The position numbers and the translations under genes were made by a program. Positions 43,992-54,968 of a DNA stretch of 64,000 nucleotides are shown here, one piece after another (the first letter of the stretch is position 1; the number at the start of each line of letters is the position of its first letter). Where the stretch lies: positions 620,001 through 684,000 of the forward strand of contig JBAIAA010000893.1 of assembly GCA_037893245.1 (NCBI GenBank), written 5' to 3'. This DNA comes from Crossaster papposus. Taxonomy: Eukaryota > Echinodermata > Asteroidea > Velatida > Solasteridae. The notes under the pieces are model-generated. The model made no database searches, was not told where the DNA came from, and saw nothing but the letters and a program-made list of their open reading frames with translations.

Positions 43992-44097
43992 GAACTGACG
44001 ACTGTAAGAAAAAAAAAAAAATCTAAACAATTGTTTGGTTTTTTTTAACTGCTGCCGATGTAATATTGTGAACACAATTTGATGCCAAACTTTCATT

Positions 44098-44489
44098 AAA
44101 GGTAGTATACACCATTTGCAAACATTAAAAAAACAAACTTATGAATTATTATAAAATACCTTACTTGATTGTAAGTGAATAACGGTCTCAAGCATCCTGT
44201 GAAATCTTGGCACCTGATGTGATGTGGTTTTCAAGAAAAGTGGAATTTTGTATCGATTTTAAATGATTGCCAGCCGGCAATTATTTGAAAAAAACCTGAC
44301 TATTTTCAAACACGGCCTTCAATTTAGTGAATTTATTGAATTAGACTTCAAGAACAGAACTTTTTTTTTTTTTTTCATGAACACAAAACTTTAAACAGGC
44401 CAGCGTCACAATGTTTACTATAAAATATGAATCCCTAACCCATCTATTTGAAAATTACGGCAAAAGTAAATGGTGTATACTACCTTTTT
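44098..44489. repeat. family C-related element
   Basis: AAAGGTAGTATACACCATTT start, AATGGTGTATACTACCTTTT end: inverted ends, divergent middle. It begins about 100 bp after the KRR1 stop and its ATTAAA (44095) could serve as KRR1 polyadenylation signal. Confidence 0.7.
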
Positions 44490-44561
44490 TATAAATGTTG
44501 TATATTTATTATCCACAAATGTTTTGTTAAAATTGGGCCATCATAAAGCATTTGGTTTAAA

Positions 44562-44853
44562 GCTATGATACACCATTGGTAATTATCAGGAATGGGTGGA
44601 TTTAGGGGGTTGTATTTCATAGTAAATATCGTTTAACTGACCTGTCCAAAGTTTTTACAATCATTGAAGCTGAGAAAAAATGTCCGGCGATTACGATTTT
44701 ATTTCTTTTCAATTCGATTTTTTGGAACAATTACTGGATGTCTAGCGCAATCATTTAGCTGGATGCCTAGAATCATTCACTTTCAAAAAGTAAGATATTT
44801 ATTAATAATTTGGTAGTAAAATTCCTGCAAATGGTGTATCCTGTCTTTCAATT
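44562..44853. repeat. family C element
   Basis: ATGATACACCATTGGTAATT start, GCAAATGGTGTATCCTGTCT end. Confidence 0.7.
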
Positions 44854-45356
44854 CTTCAAATTAGGCAGATTTGCTCTCTGTATGGTAAAACAGGTTTGAT
44901 TTTCACTCCTCAATCAAAGAAAACAAAATTATCAAATTCTAAAAAAAATAATTGACTTTTAAATTCACACACCAAAAAGTTCGGCCTATTGCTTAAATCT
45001 TTCTTGGTAACAGTTAATTTTCGAAGCCAATGAATATTTTGGATGCTGCTGCTAAACTATCAATAGCCCTATAAATATGGCTCAAAGTCAGCCGCATGCT
45101 TGGCCCAAACTTACAGAATAACTTAAATGTTTGAAAGTCCATTTGACTAATAACAAGGGTTGTATCCACCATGGACTATTATTAAGTAAAAATATAATCC
45201 CGCAGTATTTTATCGCGTGGCGATCAAATACAATCAAAGTTTAGTATTTGAGCCCAATTTATGGGGCTACACTATCCAATGGCAGTTTCAAACCTTTTCA
45301 AACAAATTGTTTTACTTTTAAACAGAACCTGTTGCGAAGTTAATTTACATAAGGGT

Positions 45357-45725
45357 TAAAGGTAGGAAACACCATTGGTAATTGCTTGAATTATCATGAA
45401 TTTATGGATTTTTGTTGGGAGGTTGTATTTTAAAGTAAATATCGTTTAACTGACCTGTCTGAAGTTTTACAATCATGGATGCTTAGAAAAGCACCCAAAA
45501 ACACGTTCGTTCTCGACCGTCGTTGGGCAGTGGTTCTTATGTTGTTCTCGCGATCGCCGTCTGGCGATCGTTAATTTTATAAAATTCAATTTTTCAGAAC
45601 ATTACATCTAGCGCAATCATTTTTCGGGATGCATACGATCATTTACTTTTAAATAACTAAGATATTTCTCAATAATTTGGTAGTAAATTGTTTCGATATC
45701 TGCAAATGGTGTGTCCTACCTTAAA
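45357..45725. repeat. family C element
   Basis: AAAGGTAGGAAACACCATTG start, GCAAATGGTGTGTCCTACCT end. Confidence 0.75.
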
Positions 45726-45782
45726 AGTCAAGAAATCCCTATTTATTCAATGCAAACACTGGATAACATTTAACAAGTCACC

Positions 45783-45889
45783 TGGGGCCAATTTCATGAA
45801 GATGCTTAGCACAAAGTCTTGCTCAGTAACATGTTACCAGCCAAAATTCCAAATGCTTTTCATGCTAAGCGAAAACAGTCTGTGAAATG
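45783..45889. repeat. left half of a split family A copy
   Basis: GGGGCCAATTTCATGAAG start, then the family middle until GCGAAAACA, where homology stops. Confidence 0.7.
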
Positions 45890-46180
45890 TCGTTAGAGTA
45901 AACATGTAATTACATTTTCTTACAATTTTATTGCCTTGTACACATTTCAAGGGCAGTTTATTTATCATTGTAAAACATGTGCTAATGGAAACTTGTAATG
46001 CACTGTTTGTATATCTTACTGGTTTTTTTGTAACAAAATGCAGAAATAAAACCTATGCATGGTAAGTTTGAAATGTTAGTCTTGCTACCTACCCTGTGAT
46101 CCCTTATGCAATCCCCAGCTGGGGGAGGGTAACCTATGCCCAAATTAAAAAAAATTAGGCTTAACAGATAGTCTATATTT

Positions 46181-46254
46181 CGGACCTCCTCCCCCCCCCC
46201 CCCCCCCCCCCCCAGGACCTGTGGGTACAGGTCCTGGGGGGGGGAGGAGGTCCG
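46181..46254. repeat. GC hairpin with long C run
   Basis: CGGACCTCCTCC, a run of about 21 C, AGGACCTGT, loop GGGT, ACAGGTCCT, a run of about 10 G, AGGAGGTCCG. Arms pair almost fully; the C run is about twice the G run. Confidence 0.9.
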
Positions 46255-46353
46255 AGATCCTTCCGGTCCTGGGAGAGTCCCAAGGATCTTCCGCACTGCA
46301 GTCCTGGATTTATCTTTTTACCAACTCATCTTTTTCTGTTTTTAATGATGGCA

Positions 46354-46430
46354 CCGCCTGGGTTTGAACCCAGGACCCTCCACACTGCAGTCCTGGGTTC
46401 TTCTAACTGAGCTAAGTGGCTCTTGAAAAA
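46354..46430 (-). repeat. tRNA-like element
   Basis: On the - strand ACTTAGCTCAGTTAGAAGA (A box) and GTCCTGGGTTCAAACCCAGG (T arm with B box) are tRNA-like. The acceptor and D stems do not pair well, so a tRNA-derived SINE or pseudogene rather than a functional tRNA. Confidence 0.5.
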
Positions 46431-46694
46431 AATTGCTCAGATGTTATATATAAACCTTAGGTTGACCTAATACCCAAGTCAATTACTATTCATCATAATG
46501 CTACTTCAGCAGCTGTGTACAAAGTCTATGGAGAGTCCAGAAAATAGACTAAGTGTTTCATAACAAACCAAAAATGGAAATGTTTCAGTGTATAAAGTCT
46601 TCAGAGAGTCAAGAAAATAAACTAAGTGTTTCATAACAAACGCAAATGGAATCAGTCTTTTTTTATTTCTCGTCAGGTTGGACCAAACTTTGAG

Positions 46695-49600
46695 ATTTGT
46701 AAGGGGTTAGCCTTGCATTTTTATCCAAAATGGGCTAAAATTGAGTTTTCTGAACAATTAAAAATTGTAAGGGGTTAGCCTTGCATTTTTATCCAAAATG
46801 GGCTAAAATTGAGTTTTCTGAACAATTAACAATTGTAAGGGGTTAGCCTTGCATTTTTATCCAAAATGGGCTAAAATTGAGTTTTCTGAACAATTAACAA
46901 TTGTAAGGGGTTAGCCTAGCATTTTTATCCAAAATGGGCTAAAATTGAGTTTTCTGAACAATTAACAATTGTAAGGGGTTAGCCTAGCATTTGTATCCAA
47001 AATGGGCTAAAATTGAGTTTTCTGAACAATTAAAAATTGTAAGGGGTTAGCCTTGCATTTTTATCCAAAATGGGCTAAAATTGAGTTTTCTTATCAATTA
47101 ACAATTGTAAGGGGTTAGCCTAGCATTTTTATCCAAAATGGGATAAAATTGAGTTTTCTGAACAATTAACAATTGTAAGGGGTTAGCCTTGCATTTTTAT
47201 CCAAAATGGGCTAAAATTGAGTTTTCTGATAAATTAACAATTGTAAGGGGTTAGTTAGCCTTGCATTTTTATCCAAAATGGGCTAAAATTGAGTTTTCTG
47301 AACAATTAACAATTGTAAGGGGTTAGCCTTGCATTTTTATCCAAAATGGGCTAAAATTGAGTTTTCTGAACAATTAACAATTGTAAGGGGTTAGCCTAGC
47401 ATTTTTATCCAAAATGGGCTAAAATTGAGTTTTCTGAACAATTAACAATTGTAAGGGGTTAGCCTTGCTTTATTTAATGAATATGGCTAAAATTTGACAT
47501 TTCACCAATTGAAGGCTTAGACCAATAGACCCCTTATAATGTTTCAAATGGCCAAATTTATTAAAAATGCAAGGCTAACCCCTTATAATTTGTAATATCC
47601 AAGAAATATCAAATTTAGGCCAAATTCATCAAAAATGCAAGGCTAACCCCTTATGCAAGGCTAACCCCTTATAATTTGTAAAATCCATGAAAAATCTAAT
47701 TTTGGCCAAATTCATTAAAAATGCAAGGCTAACCCCTTATAATATCCAAGAAAAATCTAATTTTGGCCAAATTCATTAAACAACCCCTTATAATTTGTAA
47801 TAACATTTTTATCCAAAATGGGCTAAAATTGAGTTTTCTGATAAATTAACAATTGTAAGGGGTTAGCCTTGCATTTTTATCCAAAATGGGCTAAAATTGA
47901 GTTTTCTGAACAATTAACAATTGTAAGGGGTTAGCCTTGCATTTTTATCCAAAATGGGCTAAAATTGAGTTTTCTGAACAATTAACAATTGTAAGGGGTT
48001 AGCCTTGCATTTTTATCCAAAATGGGCTAAAATTGAGTTTTCTGAACAATTAACAATTGTAAGGGGTTAGTTAGCCTTGCATTTTTATCCAAAATGGGCT
48101 AAAATAGAGTTTTCTGAACAATTAACAATTGTAAGGGGTTAGCCTAGCATTTTTATCCAAAATGGGCTAAAATTGAGTTTTCTGAACAATTAACAATTGT
48201 AAGGGGTTAGCCTTGCTTTATTTAATGAATATGGCTAAAATTTGACATTTCACCAATTGAAGGCTTAGACCAATAGACCCCTTATAATGTTTCAAATGGC
48301 CAAATTTATTAAAAATGCAAGGCTAACCCCTTATAATTTGTAATATCCAAGAAATATCAAATTTAGGCCAAATTCATCAAAAATGCAAGGCTAACCCCTT
48401 ATGCAAGGCTAACCCCTTATAATTTGTAAAATCCATGAAAAATCTAATTTTGGCCAAATTCATTAAAAATGCAAGGCTAACCCCTTATAATATCCAAGAA
48501 AAATCTAATTTTTGCCAAATTCATTAAACAACCCCTTATAATTTGTAATAACATTTTTATCCAAAATGGGCTAAAATTGAGTTTTCTGATAAATTAACAA
48601 TTGTAAGGGGTTAGCCTTGCATTTTTATCCAAAATGGGCTAAAATTGAGTTTTCTGAACAATTAACAATTGTAAGGGGTTAGCCTTGCATTTTTATCAAA
48701 AATGGGCTAAAATTGAGTTTTCTGAACAATTAACAATTGTAAGGGGTTAGCCTTGCATTTTTATCCAAAATGGGCTAAAATTGAGTTTTCTGAACAATTA
48801 ACAATTGTAAGGGGTTAGTTAGCCTTGCATTTTTATCCAAAATGGGCTAAAATAGAGTTTTCTGAACAATTAACAATTGTAAGGGGTTAGCCTAGCATTT
48901 TTATCCAAAATGGGCTAAAATTGAGTTTTCTGAACAATTAACAATTGTAAGGGGTTAGCCTTGCTTTATTTAATGAATATGGCTAAAATTTGACATTTCA
49001 CCAATTGAAGGCTTAGACCAATAGACCCCTTATAATGTTTCAAATGGCCAAATTTATTAAAAATGCAAGGCTAACCCCTTATAATTTGTAATATCCAAGA
49101 AATATCAAATTTAGGCCAAATTCATCAAAAATGCAAGGCTAACCCCTTATGCAAGGCTAACCCCTTATAATTTGTAAAATCCATGAAAAATCTAATTTTG
49201 GCCAAATTCATTAAAAATGCAAGGCTAACCCCTTATAATATCCAAGAAAAATCTAATTTTGGCCAAATTCATTAAACAACCCCTTATAATTTGTAATAAC
49301 ATTTTTATCCAAAATGGGCTAAAATTGAGTTTTCTGATAAATTAACAATTGTAAGGGGTTAGCCTTGCATTTTTATCCAAAATGGGCTAAAATTGAGTTT
49401 TCTGAACAATTAACAATTGTAAGGGGTTAGCCTTGCATTTTTATCCAAAATGGGCTAAAATTGAGTTTTCTGAACAATTAACAATTGTAAGGGGTTAGCC
49501 TTGCATTTTTATCCAAAATGGGCTAAAATTGAGTTTTCTGAACAATTAACAATTGTAAGGGGTTAGCCTTGCATTTTTATCCAAAATGGGCTAAAATTGA

Positions 49601-50340
49601 GTTTTCTGATAAATTAACAATTGTAAGGGGTTAGTTAGCCTTGCATTTTTATCCAAAATGGGCTAAAATAGAGTTTTCTGAACAATTAACAATTGTAAGG
49701 GGTTAGCCTTGCATTTTTATCCAAAATGGGCTAAAATTGAGTTTTCTGATAAATTAACAATTGTAAGGGGTTAGTTAGCCTTGCATTTTTATCCAAAATG
49801 GGCTAAAATTGAGTTTTCTGAACAATTAACAATTGTAAGGGGTTAGCCTTGCATTTTTATCCAAAATGGGCTAAAATTGAGTTTTCTGATAAATTAACAG
49901 TTGTAAGGGGTTAGTTAGCCTTGCATTTTTATCCAAAATGGGCTAAAATTGAGTTTTCTGAACAATTAACAATTGTAAGGGGTTAGCCTTGCATTTTTAT
50001 CCAAAATGGGCTAAAATTGAGTTTTCTGAACAATTATCAATTGTAAGGGGTTACCCCAGCATTTGTATCCAAAATTTTGGGAAGAAAAAAAACATTGTAA
50101 GGGGTTGCATTTTTACTAAATATTGTCAAAATTTGACTTTTGGGAAACATTTAATATTGTAAGGGGTTAGCCTTGCATTTTTACTAAAACTTGCACAAAT
50201 TTGACCATTTGGAATAAATTAAAAGTTGTAAGGGGTTAGCCTTGCATTTTTATTAAAAGTGTAATAGCCTTGCATTTTTACTAAGACTTGCCAAAATTTG
50301 ACCTTTTGGACAAAATAACAAATTGTGAGGGTTAGCCTTG
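46695..50340. repeat. 68-bp satellite with inverted blocks and 748-bp higher-order repeat
   Basis: Monomer AATTGTAAGGGGTTAGCCTT + GCATTTTTATCCAAAATGGG + CTAAAATTGAGTTTTCTGAA + CAATTAAC (68 bp, checked at 46831 and 46899). Blocks at about 47500-47800, 48250-48540 and 49000-49300 carry it reversed (GCAAGGCTAACCCCTTATAA). The junction AGCCTTGCTTTATTTAATGA recurs at 47461, 48209 and 48957, exactly 748 bp apart. The right edge decays; outlying pieces at 51858-52090. Confidence 0.95.
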
Positions 50341-50377
50341 CCTTTTTAAAATAAATATGACTTTTGGTCAGCCTTTT

Positions 50378-50483
50378 TCACCTGAAACTTTGGTTTGCAA
50401 CCTTGTTTTGGCCAAGAAAGAATTTTCATGCTTAGCAAATATTTAGTTGTGCTTAGCAGCTTCATGAAATTATCTCCTGCCCC
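50378..50483. repeat. right half of a split family A copy
   Basis: Resumes at CCTGAAACTTTGGTTTGCAA and ends GCAGCTTCATGAAATTATCT. The CTTCAT end matches the ATGAAG left end at 45783 and no other complete copy in the window. Confidence 0.7.
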
Positions 50484-50712
50484 AGGTATATAATATTAAT
50501 AATCGTTTGTAAATGTACAATAATTGTGAGGGGTTCTGGCAAAATGAGACGGAACTTGGCAAAGTTTAAAATGAAGAATTTCAAGCATTAAAAAAAAGGG
50601 AAAACAATTTTCTCAACAATAAAGTTTGTCGTGCTTCGATCGGACATTCCGTTAAATAAGCTAAGTCTGTCTCAATTTTCCATTTATCGACAAACCACAA
50701 AAATAAAATGTT

Positions 50713-51076
50713 AAAGGTAGGATACACCATTGGTAATTGCTTGAATTATTATGAATAGGTAGATTTTTTGGGTTGTAATTTATAGTAAATATCGTACCTG
50801 TCCGAAGTTTTACAATCATGGATGCCGAGAAACACACGAAAAACAGCGATTGTTTTTAACTGGCATCGAGCAGCTATTCTTATGTTATTTGTGTTTTTTC
50901 GCAATCGCCGCAATTGTTTTTGGAAAATTATATTTTTTGCAGAATAATTACAGGATATCTAGTGCAATCATTTTACTGGATGCCTAGAATCATTATTTAC
51001 TTTCAGAAGACATTTCTTAATGATTCGGTAGTAATTATTTTTTGGATTTCTGCAAATGGTGTATCCTACCTTTAAT
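50713..51076. repeat. family C element
   Basis: AAAGGTAGGATACACCATTG start, GCAAATGGTGTATCCTACCT end; complete. Confidence 0.8.
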
Positions 51077-51141
51077 GGAAAAAGTTTCTATTTTTGCACG
51101 TGTGGTCAGGAAAAATCAAAATTAATTTCCTCAAAAACATT

Positions 51142-51179
51142 TTTATTCCACTATTTTTTTCTACTTTTTCTATTTTATT
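51142..51179 (-). terminator. NDUFA9 polyadenylation signal candidates
   Basis: TTTATT on + (AATAAA on -) occurs at 51142-51147 and 51174-51179, about 180-215 nt past the NDUFA9 stop. Position and hexamer are right; no transcript end is known. Confidence 0.45.
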
Positions 51180-51355
51180 ACAAATACTGTTAGCAGACAT
51201 AACCAAGATTACAAATATCAATAAATAAACAAATTGAAAAAAAATCAAGAAAAATAAATCACCTCATTCACTTTTTGGTAGTTTTCCCCACTGTCTTCTT
51301 TACCTAGTTCCGTCTCATTTTTGCCTGACCATTTCCCTACAACTCTTTACTATCT

Positions 51356-51523
51356 CTACTTAACGGTGGGTGCAGGGTCCACCTCGTCGATCCCCAGATC
51401 AAAGTAGCGATCGGAACGATGTCTACGCAGGCCGCGTATCGCTGCCATCTCCACCTGGGTGGGGGTGATGCCCAGATCCTCTAAGCCTGGCATCCCGGGG
51501 GTGAGAAGCTCTGTAGTGTGTTG
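51356..51523 (-). CDS. NDUFA9: NDUFA9 exon 10 and stop
   Basis: The acceptor follows an unusual pyrimidine tract of almost pure C (a G run at 51541-51560 on +) ending ACCCCCACAG. Encodes [40 protein letters not shown], then stop TAG at 51356-51358. Confidence 0.97.
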   Translation of the reverse strand, partial: QHTTELLTPGMPGLEDLGITPTQVEMAAIRGLRRHRSDRYFDLGIDEVDPAPTVK

Positions 51524-54500
51524 CTGTGGGGGTGGGGAGAGGGGGGGGGGGGGGGGGGGGGAACAAATCAGAAACACAAATATGTGATCTAGGCTTAATT
51601 TATTTTTAAAAACTTCAGACATGCACCAGTTGTTGCATAAAAAGCGGCAGATAAAATTTGCATGCAGCGATGAATATTATTATGGGCCGCTGTGATTCAA
51701 GGGACTTTATCCAGTGTAATCATTTATCCAGTGAAGTAAACAACAAGAACAAAAATGTAGAAAAAAATGTTACTGTCGACCAAAAATTAGCATCTGACAA
51801 TAAAAAAACAAAAAAACTTTAAGATTAAAATGACATCACGGTGCATTTTTTTAAACTTTGTCTCAATTAAAATGCAAGGCTAACTACTTACATTTTTTTT
51901 TTTCAACTTTCAAAATGTCAAATTTTGGCAAATTTTATTAAAACGCATTTTGTATTTTTTTTCTTTAAAATCTCAAATTGTGCCCAATTTTAAATAAAAT
52001 ACAGACTAATCCCTTACAAATTTTGTCATTTTCAAAATTTAAAGTTTTGGCCAATTTCAATAAAAGAAATGCAAGGCTAACCCCGTACATTTTTTTAATT
52101 GTCACTCTTTATAATAAAAAATATGTTTTGTTAAATGAATGATCGTTGGAAACCACAAACAATTCTCAATTTCGTCTAAATGGCAGAACCCCAGACGAAA
52201 TGTCAATTACCAGTACGATCGTCAATCCAAGTAATCTTTTTAATAGTAAAACAAATTTAAAATGTTACTTTTCGGATATTAAAACAGACAGAAAACTGAC
52301 CAGTTCCAACATGTCTCTCGTCATCATGGGCTCAAAGGGTAGCTTCTCCAACACGCCCGCCACAAAGCGTAGTAGAAACTTGGGTACTGGGTACTTGATG
52401 TAAGGTCTACGCGTGACTCGATAGATGAAATCAATCAGGTCGGGGAGGAGGTAACCGTTGGGTCTAGCGTGGAACGTTGGGAGAAAGTTTGAGAATTTTG
52501 TAATTTGTCATTACTGGGGCTAATTTCACGGAGCTGCTAAGCACAAAAATTTGCTTAGCATAAAAAATTGTCCTTGGTAAAAACAAGGTTACAGACCAAA
52601 TTTTCACGTGATCTTTTTTGTTTTTGATTGATAATCAGCTGGTATTTTGCTTAGCATGAAAAACACGTAGAATTTTGGCTGATAACTTGTTTTTAATGAG
52701 CAAGACTTTTTTTGTGCTAAGCAAATTTTTGTGCTTAGCAGCTCCGTGAAATTGGCCCCAGGTGTCAAGAACTGAGAAAACCGTGTTAATATAAATCATT
52801 CAAATTTCATAATGCAAGTGACATTCACTTGTGTATTTTTTACCAATTCTTGAAAAGTATGCAGTGTTTAAATGTAGGATACACCATTGGTAATTACTTG
52901 AATTATCAGGAATGAGTGGATGTAAATGTAGGATACATCATTGGTAATTGCTTGTATTATCAGGAATGGGTGGATGTAAAGGTAGGATACACCATTGGTA
53001 ATTGCTTGAATTATCAGGAATGGGTGGATGTAAAGGTAGGATACACCATTGGTAATTGCTTGAATTATCAGGAATGGGTGGATGTAAAGGTAGGATACAG
53101 CATTGGTAATTGCTTGAATTATCAGGAATGGGTGGATGTAAAGGTAGGATACACCATTGGTAATTGCTTGAATTATCAGGAATGAGTGGATGTAAAGGTA
53201 GGATACACCATTGGTAATTGCTTGAATTATCAGGAATGAGTAGATTTTGGGGGTTGTATTTTATAGTAAATATCGTTTAACTGAGCTGTCCGAAGTTTTA
53301 CAATCATGGATGCTGAGAAAAAATAAACAGCGTTTGTTTTCAACCGGCGTTGTGATTTTGTTTAAATAAAGTTCAATTTTTCAGAACAATTACAGCGCAA
53401 TCATTTTGCTGGATGCCTAGAATCATTATTTACTTTCAATTGAGTAAGATACTTCTTAATAATTCTGTAGTTTAAAACCTCGATATCTGCAAATAGTGTA
53501 TCCTACCTTCAACCAGTTCGCGTCGGATGCCGTGTATACACAAACATTTTTTTTCTCTCCAGAATTCAAAACGGATGACGGATAAATACGTCACGAGCAA
53601 GGCCGGAAATATCAGTCAGCAACCTGCATGCAGTCAATGCGGGGCCTGACATATCAGGGTGTGCTACCCACAGATGCCGGCCCTTAATCAGTCTCAGAAT
53701 TGAGGTTTGAGGAAGAAACGATCGCGATCAATGTCAAAGTAATCAGTCACTTACCCGACCAGTTCAAATGTCTTCCCGGCAGTCTCTGGGTTTCTGATAG
53801 TTTCTATGACTGCTTGGCCAACATCAGCTACCTGCGTTACCAACAAATTAAAAAATTAACAAAACATTAAACTCCGTTTAAAAAAAAAAATGAAATGAAT
53901 TAAAGCATTTCATGTAGTTCAATATTAGATTTAATATTATATTTGGCCTTTTTGCAAAATGTGGATAATTGCGAACTTTAAAGGTAGGTTACACCATTGG
54001 TAATTGCTTGAATTATCATGAATGGGTAGATTTGGGGGGGTTGTATTTTATAGTAAATATCGTTTAACTGACCTGTCCGAAGTTTTACAGTCATGGATGC
54101 CGAGAAAAGCCCGAAAAACAGCGTTTGTTTTCCACCGGCGTTGGGCAGTTATTCCTATGTTATCTTTGTTTTTTCGCGATCGCCGTCCGGCGATCACAAA
54201 TTTTTCTTTATAAAATTATATTTTTCGGAATAATTACAGGATATCTAGCGCAATCATTTTGCTGGATGCCTACAATCATTATTTACTTTTAAATGAGTAA
54301 GATATTTTTTTAATAATTCGGTAGTAAATATTTTGGATATCTGCAAATGGTGTATACTACCTTTAAACAGCCATAACTTGTTAACAGAATGTCCGATTGA
54401 AGTGCAAGAAACAGCATTGTAAGGAGAAATTGTATCCTGTTTTCTAATGTCCTAAGAACCCTCATTTCAACCTCTGCCCAGTTCCGTCTCATTTTGCCAG

Positions 54501-54926
54501 AACCCCTCACATATTTCATATTAGTGATATCAGAATATCGACGAGGTTGCACCGAGCCAGGGATGTAGTCGAGTCCATCACAAGTCCCTGTAAGTCCCTG
54601 CAAGTCCATCACAAGTCTTTCAGTTCCAATTCAAATCACAAGCTATTCAAATCAGCTTTGACAAAAACATTCCTTTGTCATTGTTCATCCAGTTACTTGT
54701 GACTGGCTTTATTAAAGGGACTTGTGACTGGCTTCACGGAAGGACTTGTGAACGGACTTGCAGGGACTCGACTACAACCCTGCACCGAGCACACTCGGTG
54801 ACTTACAACGACTTACATAGACTGGTCTCTTGACTATCTTATTAGCTGTGATGTACAACGGAACGCCGCCAAAGTATCGCTGATCTGCACGATGAACAGA
54901 AAGGTGAGAATTGTCCAATAGTTCTT

Positions 54927-54968
<42 letters not shown>

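Larger units (their letters stand above)
43992..51355. other. intergenic repeat block between convergent KRR1 and NDUFA9
   Basis: Four family C elements, the split family A element, the C-run hairpin, a tRNA-like element and the 748-bp higher-order satellite fill nearly all of it. No coding frame is supported. Confidence 0.7.

Noticed and set aside
46354..46430. Functional tRNA gene
   Set aside because: Good T arm and A box, but the acceptor and D stems do not pair; better a tRNA-derived repeat.
52916..53185. 89-codon frame of 18-residue repeats
   Set aside because: 54-bp expansion of a family C element.
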